DNA of 34,371 nucleotides from Terrimonas sp964445775 (GTDB taxonomy: Bacteria; Bacteroidota; Bacteroidia; Chitinophagales; Chitinophagaceae): positions 1 to 34,371 of the forward strand of contig CAYUMH010000038.1 of assembly GCA_964445775.1 (NCBI GenBank). The letters run 5' to 3'. The translations under genes were made by a program, and so were the position numbers. Positions 30,664 through 34,371 of this stretch are shown piece by piece. Under the pieces are notes generated by a model that saw only the letters and a list, made by a program, of their open reading frames with translations, ran no database searches and was not told the DNA's origin. How positions within the stretch are numbered: the stretch's first letter is position 1; the number at the start of each line of letters is the position of its first letter.

Positions 30664-31428
30664 GCTGTATTTTAGTGCCACATAAATAATAATGCCAATT
30701 GCTGTCATTCCTAATAGTCCGAAAAGCCAATAATTGTTTTTTGATTTTTTCGATTCTTGTACGGTTGCCTTTTTTTGAGTTTCACTTTGTCTGCCGATAA
30801 TTTTATTGATAGCAAAAGTATCAATGGTCAAAAGCGAAACATACCAACCATTTGTATTATACCTAACCGTATCTCTCCGCTGTTCGTTCTTAATAACGTC
30901 GAAGCTTTGAACAGAGTACACAACAGCTTTTATTAAGTCGCTCCAGTTCGGTTTCCCAAGTCGATAATCAATGTCATAAATAATTTTAACCCCAATCGTT
31001 TTCGATGCCTTTTTATTATTTGTGCTATTTATATCTAAGGGAACTTTTTGACTTCTGAATGTATTAAGCCCACCATTTTTACTGGTCGAAATAGATTCCT
31101 GATTCCAATAGTGATCAAAAATATAGGCATTGTCTATCTCTCTTAATGTGTCAACCCCAATGGAAAAGAAGTTTGCAAAATTACCCCCAGGAAAACTCAG
31201 TTGTCTGTGATTTACTAAAACAAAAAGTTTTAAGGTTGTGTCCCTCCTATTTAACTTATCGACAATGATTTTTAGAATACTGTCAACTGTTGCTTGATTT
31301 TCAAAATCGCAAGCTGTGACATAGTTAATTGTTATTCCGGTCTTATGACTTGTCCAAATGCAATCCATATTCGCTTTCGCAAAAAAGGATGTTGTCAATA
31401 AAGTTATTGTTAGAAGTAGGGGCTTCAT
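30658..31428 (-). CDS. Cassette gene E: exported protein with C-terminal membrane anchor
   Basis: A 256-aa protein with a signal peptide (MKPLLLTITLLTTSFFAKA, about 1-19), a body of about 200 residues with no recognised domain, a charged linker (ETQKKATVQESKKSK) and a C-terminal transmembrane helix (YWLFGLLGMTAIGIIIYVAL) followed by a short basic tail. This suggests a periplasmic domain anchored in the inner membrane. ATG 31428 starts the signal peptide, 8 bases after a CGCTAAC box. Its stop TAA forms part of the edge box of element 4. It is the first gene of the array in reading direction. Confidence 0.7.
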   Translation of the reverse strand: MKPLLLTITLLTTSFFAKANMDCIWTSHKTGITINYVTACDFENQATVDSILKIIVDKLNRRDTTLKLFVLVNHRQLSFPGGNFANFFSIGVDTLREIDNAYIFDHYWNQESISTSKNGGLNTFRSQKVPLDINSTNNKKASKTIGVKIIYDIDYRLGKPNWSDLIKAVVYSVQSFDVIKNEQRRDTVRYNTNGWYVSLLTIDTFAINKIIGRQSETQKKATVQESKKSKNNYWLFGLLGMTAIGIIIYVALKYSR

Positions 31429-31436
31429 AATATAGC

Positions 31437-31443
31437 CGCTAAC
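31437..31443 (-). other. Lone GTTAGCG edge box at the upstream end of the array
   Basis: CGCTAAC (GTTAGCG on the minus strand) lies 8 bases before gene E, in the same position as the edge boxes of the five elements, but no paired arm or conserved core follows at the expected distances. It is a candidate attI-like or truncated site. Confidence 0.4.
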
Positions 31444-31630
31444 ACGTATTTTTATGTTATTACAGTCAATATACAAAAATATTTTGCTACTGAAAATCAA
31501 TGATTTAGTATTATATTTTTTGAATTGTAGTTAGGGCAATGCGATTTTCTGCTATCACCAATTTATTTGCTTTTTTCCATAAACGCATAAGCCCAAATAA
31601 AATACGCTGCTTGTTTAGTATATAATGGGT

Positions 31631-31753
31631 TCAAAATAAATGGTGCTCATGGTGTTTGAGTAGGTTTTGCCTGGTTAACATGGCTTCGCCTTCCTCAGTT
31701 ACACTAATAAACAGGTAAAAGGTGGTTAATGGTAGTTTGAAGATAAATAGCAT
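31631..31753 (-). CDS. Possible small ORF, 40 aa
   Basis: On the minus strand ATG 31753 opens a 40-codon frame with a hydrophobic N-terminus (MLFIFKLPLTTFYLFISV) and a polar, His-rich C-terminus (LLKHHEHHLF) ending at TGA 31631. Codon use and residue mix look coding, but the ORF is short, has no homologue known to me and has no clear promoter. It could be a small membrane peptide or chance. Confidence 0.25.
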   Translation of the reverse strand: MLFIFKLPLTTFYLFISVTEEGEAMLTRQNLLKHHEHHLF

Positions 31754-31838
31754 TTTTTGCGTTTGCAAGAAGAAATTAGACAAAATAGCGTGTTTTATAT
31801 ATGTATAAATGTTGGGATATGTTGTGCTGATGACTGGC

Positions 31839-31913
31839 TGCCGGATTGCAGTGAAAAGCCCGGTGAGGAATTGTGCGGAAGGAGGTTGTGCCGGACTTGT
31901 AACAAAAAGCCGG
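31839..31913. repeat. Two degenerate copies of a GCCGGA...AAAAGCC(C)GG repeat
   Basis: TGCCGGATTG...GAAAAGCCCGG (31839-31863) and TGCCGGACTTG...AAAAAGCCGG (31889-31913), 50 bp apart, resemble each other and, more loosely, the repeat at 15479-15535 (ACTTGCAGCGGATAGCCCG). Confidence 0.4.
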
Positions 31914-32192
31914 AGTTGAAGCTGAACAGGGTTACTAAAACTGAAAGCCCCAAAAGGTTTTGAGTTATAAGTGTTAAGTAATAAGTCTGGTAAGCGTAAA
32001 TCTCAATGCTGATACCTGGATTCTGCTTACTAAAATGCTAACGGACAAACAAATATGGAGGGAATGGCAAAAAAATTACAAATTAGTGTCTATCTTCGCC
32101 CCTATGCCTTATCTTTCGGGTAAGTGCAATTTTTAGACAAGCAATGGTAAAAAACAAACACCATATTACGGAATTAATTAAACAACACATTC

Positions 32193-33758
32193 ATGGAGCC
32201 CAATATAATTTATTTAATTGTAGGCGTACTGGCCCTTGCGGGGGGCATTGTAGCGGGTAAGCTTATTTTTTCGAAGAACACACAACAGAAGATATCAGAA
32301 GCAGAACAACAGGCACAGGGGATTATCAGGGAGGCAGAGTTAAAGGCGGAGAATATAAGAAAAGAGAAAGAACTGGAAGCTAAAGAGAAGTTTGTACAAC
32401 TGAAAGCTAACCACGATAAAGAGGTAAATGAAAGGAACCGCAAGATCAACGATGTAGAAAATAAGATCCGCCAGAAAGAGCAGTCGGTAAACCAGAAAGA
32501 GACCAGTTTAGACAAACAGATCAAGGAGAACGACACGATCAAGGAGAACCTGAATCGCCAGATTGAGGTGGTAAATAATAAAAGAACCGAGCTGGAGAAA
32601 CACCAGGAAGAGCATATCCGCCGCCTGGAGAAGATAGCCGGTTTAACCGCGGAAGAAGCCAAGACCCAGATCATTGAGAGCCTGAAAAGCGAGGCCCATA
32701 CACAAGCTATTGGTATTCAGCAGGAAATAATTGACGAGGCCAAACAGAAAGCGAATAAGGAAGCCCGTAAAATTGTTATCCAGACCATTCAGCGTACGGC
32801 TGCTGAACAGGCCATTGAGAATTCCATTACCGTATTTAACCTGGAAAGCGACGAGATAAAAGGCCAGATCATTGGTCGTGAAGGACGTAATATCCGTGCC
32901 CTGGAAGCCGCTACCGGTGTGGACCTGATTGTGGATGATACTCCTGAAGCTATTTTATTATCCTGTTTTGATCCCTTACGCCGGGAGATAGCCCGTTTAA
33001 GTTTACAGCGCCTGGTGGCCGATGGCCGTATTCACCCTGCCCGTATTGAGGAAGTGGTGGAAAAGACCCGCAAACAGATAGAGGAGCAGGTAATGGAAAT
33101 AGGTGAGCGTACGGTAATTGAATTAGGTATACATGGCATGCATAAAGAACTGGTACGTATGGTGGGCCGGATGCGTTTCCGCTCCTCCTACGGACAGAAC
33201 TTATTGATGCACAGCCGCGAAACAGCTAATTTATGTGCTATTATGGCTGCTGAATTAGGCCTGAACGTGAAACTGGCCAAACGTGCCGGCCTGTTACACG
33301 ATATTGGTAAAGTGCCTGATGAAGAGAGTGAATTGAGCCACGCCTTAATTGGCGCCAAGCTGGCGGAGAAATACGGGGAGAACCCTGCGGTGGTAAATGC
33401 CATTGGCGCCCACCACGATGAAATGGAGATGCAGTATGTGATATCGCCCATTATCCAGGCCTGTGACGCCATCAGCGGTGCCCGTCCCGGTGCCAGGAGA
33501 GAAATCATGCAGCAGTACCTGCAGCGTATCAAGGACTTAGAGAACCTTGCCATGGCTTATAACGGGGTGGAAAAAGCCTATGCTATCCAGGCTGGCCGTG
33601 AATTAAGGGTAATTGTAGAGTCGGAAAAAGTGAGTGACCAGGAATCGGACCGTTTATCATTTGAAATAGCCCAGAAAATACAGACTGAAATGACCTTCCC
33701 CGGCCAGATTAAGGTAACGGTGATCAGGGAAAAACGTGCAGTAAACGTGGCCCGATAG
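32193..33758 (+). CDS. rny: Ribonuclease Y
   Basis: Membrane-anchored endoribonuclease that starts mRNA decay in many bacteria lacking RNase E. The 521-aa product has the full architecture: an N-terminal transmembrane helix (about 4-26), a long charged coiled coil (about 28-200), a KH RNA-binding domain (about 212-275, GQIIGREGRNIRALE with G224 at its start) and an HD hydrolase domain (about 337-430) with H340 and the metal-binding H369-D370 pair in GLLHDIGKVPD, then the conserved C-terminal tail. All catalytic residues are present. rplS follows 91 bases downstream with its own promoter. The start ATG 32193 gives the standard N-terminus. Confidence 0.96.
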   Translation: MEPNIIYLIVGVLALAGGIVAGKLIFSKNTQQKISEAEQQAQGIIREAELKAENIRKEKELEAKEKFVQLKANHDKEVNERNRKINDVENKIRQKEQSVNQKETSLDKQIKENDTIKENLNRQIEVVNNKRTELEKHQEEHIRRLEKIAGLTAEEAKTQIIESLKSEAHTQAIGIQQEIIDEAKQKANKEARKIVIQTIQRTAAEQAIENSITVFNLESDEIKGQIIGREGRNIRALEAATGVDLIVDDTPEAILLSCFDPLRREIARLSLQRLVADGRIHPARIEEVVEKTRKQIEEQVMEIGERTVIELGIHGMHKELVRMVGRMRFRSSYGQNLLMHSRETANLCAIMAAELGLNVKLAKRAGLLHDIGKVPDEESELSHALIGAKLAEKYGENPAVVNAIGAHHDEMEMQYVISPIIQACDAISGARPGARREIMQQYLQRIKDLENLAMAYNGVEKAYAIQAGRELRVIVESEKVSDQESDRLSFEIAQKIQTEMTFPGQIKVTVIREKRAVNVAR

Positions 33759-33797
33759 GCTGCGGAGGTAAAAAATAAAAATAATAGCGGTAATTGG

Positions 33798-33828
33798 TTG
33801 GGAAGTATGAATAAATCCCCTACCTTTG
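33798..33828 (+). promoter_or_regulatory. Bacteroidota promoter of rplS
   Basis: TTG (33798-33800), a 20-base spacer and TACCTTTG (33821-33828) fit the -33/-7 consensus. The rplS ATG at 33850 is 21 bases downstream. Confidence 0.7.
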
Positions 33829-33849
33829 CCGTCCTTAAAAATAGCAATC

Positions 33850-34242
33850 ATGAGCGCAGTAGCATTTATACACGAGCAATTGACTGGTAAGAAAGAATTC
33901 CCCCGCTTTAAAGCTGGTGATAATGTTACCGTTAACTATAGAATTATTGAGGGTAGCAAAGAAAGGATCCAGTCTTTCAGAGGTGATGTAATTAAAAAAC
34001 AAGGAACTGGTGCAACTGCCAGCTTCACTGTTCGTAAAATTTCTGACGGTATTGGTGTTGAAAGGGTATTTCCTTTCTTCTCTCCAAACGTTGAGTCGAT
34101 TGTATTAAACAAAGTTGGCCAGGTACGTCGTGCCAAACTGTTTTACCAGCGTGGCCGTAGCGGTAAAAGCGCACGTATCCAGGAAAAACGTATGTCAGTT
34201 GCTGTTGCAGAAGCAAGAGCAAAAGCTAAATCTGAAGCATAG
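33850..34242 (+). CDS. rplS: 50S ribosomal protein L19
   Basis: Component of the large ribosomal subunit at the interface with 30S. The 130-aa product carries family blocks FKAGDNVTVNYRIIEGSKERIQSFRGDVI (about 22-50), FTVRKISDGIGVERVFPFFSP (about 59-79) and VRRAKLFYQRGRSGKSARI (about 92-110), plus a short basic C-terminal extension rich in Ala and Lys. The frame is open upstream to a TTG at 33826 inside the promoter; ATG 33850 is the correct start. It is transcribed alone here, without rpsP, rimM or trmD, which accompany it in many bacteria. A hairpin terminator follows. Confidence 0.96.
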   Translation: MSAVAFIHEQLTGKKEFPRFKAGDNVTVNYRIIEGSKERIQSFRGDVIKKQGTGATASFTVRKISDGIGVERVFPFFSPNVESIVLNKVGQVRRAKLFYQRGRSGKSARIQEKRMSVAVAEARAKAKSEA

Positions 34243-34271
34243 TATCATTCACTATAAAGTAGCTTTAAAAG

Positions 34272-34301
34272 TCCGTTGGGTTTTACTCAGCGGATTTTTT
34301 T
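34272..34301 (+). terminator. Rho-independent terminator of rplS
   Basis: TCCGTTG (34272-34278) pairs with CAGCGGA (34288-34294, one wobble) around a 9-nt loop, then seven T. Confidence 0.85.
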
Positions 34302-34312
34302 GTGTGAGAAAG

Positions 34313-34371
34313 TTCAAGGGTTCAAAAGTTCAAAGGTTCAAAAGTTCAAAAGTTCAAAGGTTCAAAAGTTC
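34313..34371. repeat. 8-bp tandem repeat running off the window edge
   Basis: Seven in-register octamers of TTCAAAAG or TTCAAAGG (first unit TTCAAGGG) followed by a partial unit. From 34321 the pattern of variants repeats every 24 bp (34321-34344, 34345-34368). The array continues past the window. Confidence 0.85.

Larger units (their letters stand above)
26150..31443 (-). mobile_element. Integron-like gene-cassette array without a visible integrase
   Basis: Six consecutive minus-strand units (five intact genes and one frameshifted ORF) are separated by five related elements of 193-199 bp. Genes almost fill the space between elements: start codons lie 3 to 40 bases after the GTT-containing box, and stops within 13 bases before, or inside, the next AAC-containing box. 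This is the cassette/attC layout of integrons and of integrase-less arrays. The elements are longer and more alike than most attC sites and no integrase gene is in the window, so the recombination mechanism is inferred. Confidence 0.5.
31429..32192. other. Gene-poor region upstream of rny
   Basis: About 760 bases without an established gene. It contains the lone edge box CGCTAAC (31437-31443), a possible 40-aa minus-strand ORF (31631-31753), two degenerate copies of a GCCGGA-type repeat (31839-31863, 31889-31913), and weak promoter motifs before rny (TATCTTCG at 32091-32098, TATCTTTC at 32110-32117). The plus-strand open frame 31757-31963 crosses the repeats and is not protein-like. Confidence 0.55.

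Noticed and set aside
26150..31500. Insertion sequence or transposon
   Set aside because: No transposase gene is present and no target-site duplications were noticed; the element edges coincide with gene starts and stops instead.
31757..31963. Plus-strand 68-codon open frame
   Set aside because: It spans two degenerate repeat copies and has unusual Cys/Arg-rich composition typical of translated repeats; no start signals.
31500..32192. Integrase gene next to the array
   Set aside because: No open frame long enough for a tyrosine recombinase exists between the array and rny on either strand.

Overview
The window comes from a Bacteroidota chromosome, most likely a Chitinophagaceae-type organism. 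The evidence is Bacteroidota -7 promoter elements (TAnnTTTG) ahead of several genes, almost no Shine-Dalgarno sequences, a T9SS type A sorting domain, a SusC-era style of secreted/lipoprotein hypotheticals, an OmpA protein with thrombospondin type-3 repeats, and families typical of the phylum (DUF6624, DUF4253). No CRISPR array, tRNA, insertion sequence, transposase or integrase gene was seen.

Layout. Bases 1-32 are the 3' end of a 5S rRNA with its terminator, so the window starts at the end of an rRNA operon. Bases 461-19,200 are mostly conserved housekeeping genes: B12-dependent ribonucleotide reductase, a LOG-family hydrolase, a sodium:solute symporter, an O-methyltransferase plus a LysM glucosaminidase, hypoxanthine phosphoribosyltransferase, the chaperone pair grpE-dnaJ, a KduD-type dehydrogenase, OmpA, a YfbK-like VWA protein, an RlmI-like rRNA methyltransferase, a HEAT-repeat protein, a minimal T9SS-domain protein and a Tam-like methyltransferase. 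Strong hairpin terminators separate these units, and two of them sit between convergent genes and look bidirectional. Bases 19,246-26,104 hold mostly uncharacterised minus-strand genes (a DnaQ-like exonuclease, a tight three-gene cluster with a DUF6624 protein, a HEAT-like lipoprotein, a TPR protein) plus a divergent pair of membrane proteins.

The most interesting region is 26,150-31,443. Five single-gene units plus one frameshifted ORF, all on the minus strand, are separated by five related elements of 193-199 bp. Each element starts and ends with a 7-bp box containing AAC/GTT, then an asymmetric unpaired spacer (7 nt on the gene-start side, 4-5 nt on the gene-stop side), then a paired arm. 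A core close to GCCCGGAACCGC lies 46-48 bp from the same edge in all five. Genes nearly fill the gaps between elements, and one stop codon lies inside the box. This is the architecture of an integron gene-cassette array (attC-like sites), but the sites are unusually long and similar, and no integrase is visible. All five intact cassette genes encode predicted exported proteins (at least two lipoproteins, one of them DUF4253).

The window ends with RNase Y (rny) and ribosomal protein L19 (rplS), followed by an 8-bp tandem repeat that runs off the edge. Other repeats include a hairpin family around GGTTCGTGAGACA, a GCAGCGGATAGCCCG family, and two converging heptamer arrays that fill the gap between two convergent genes.
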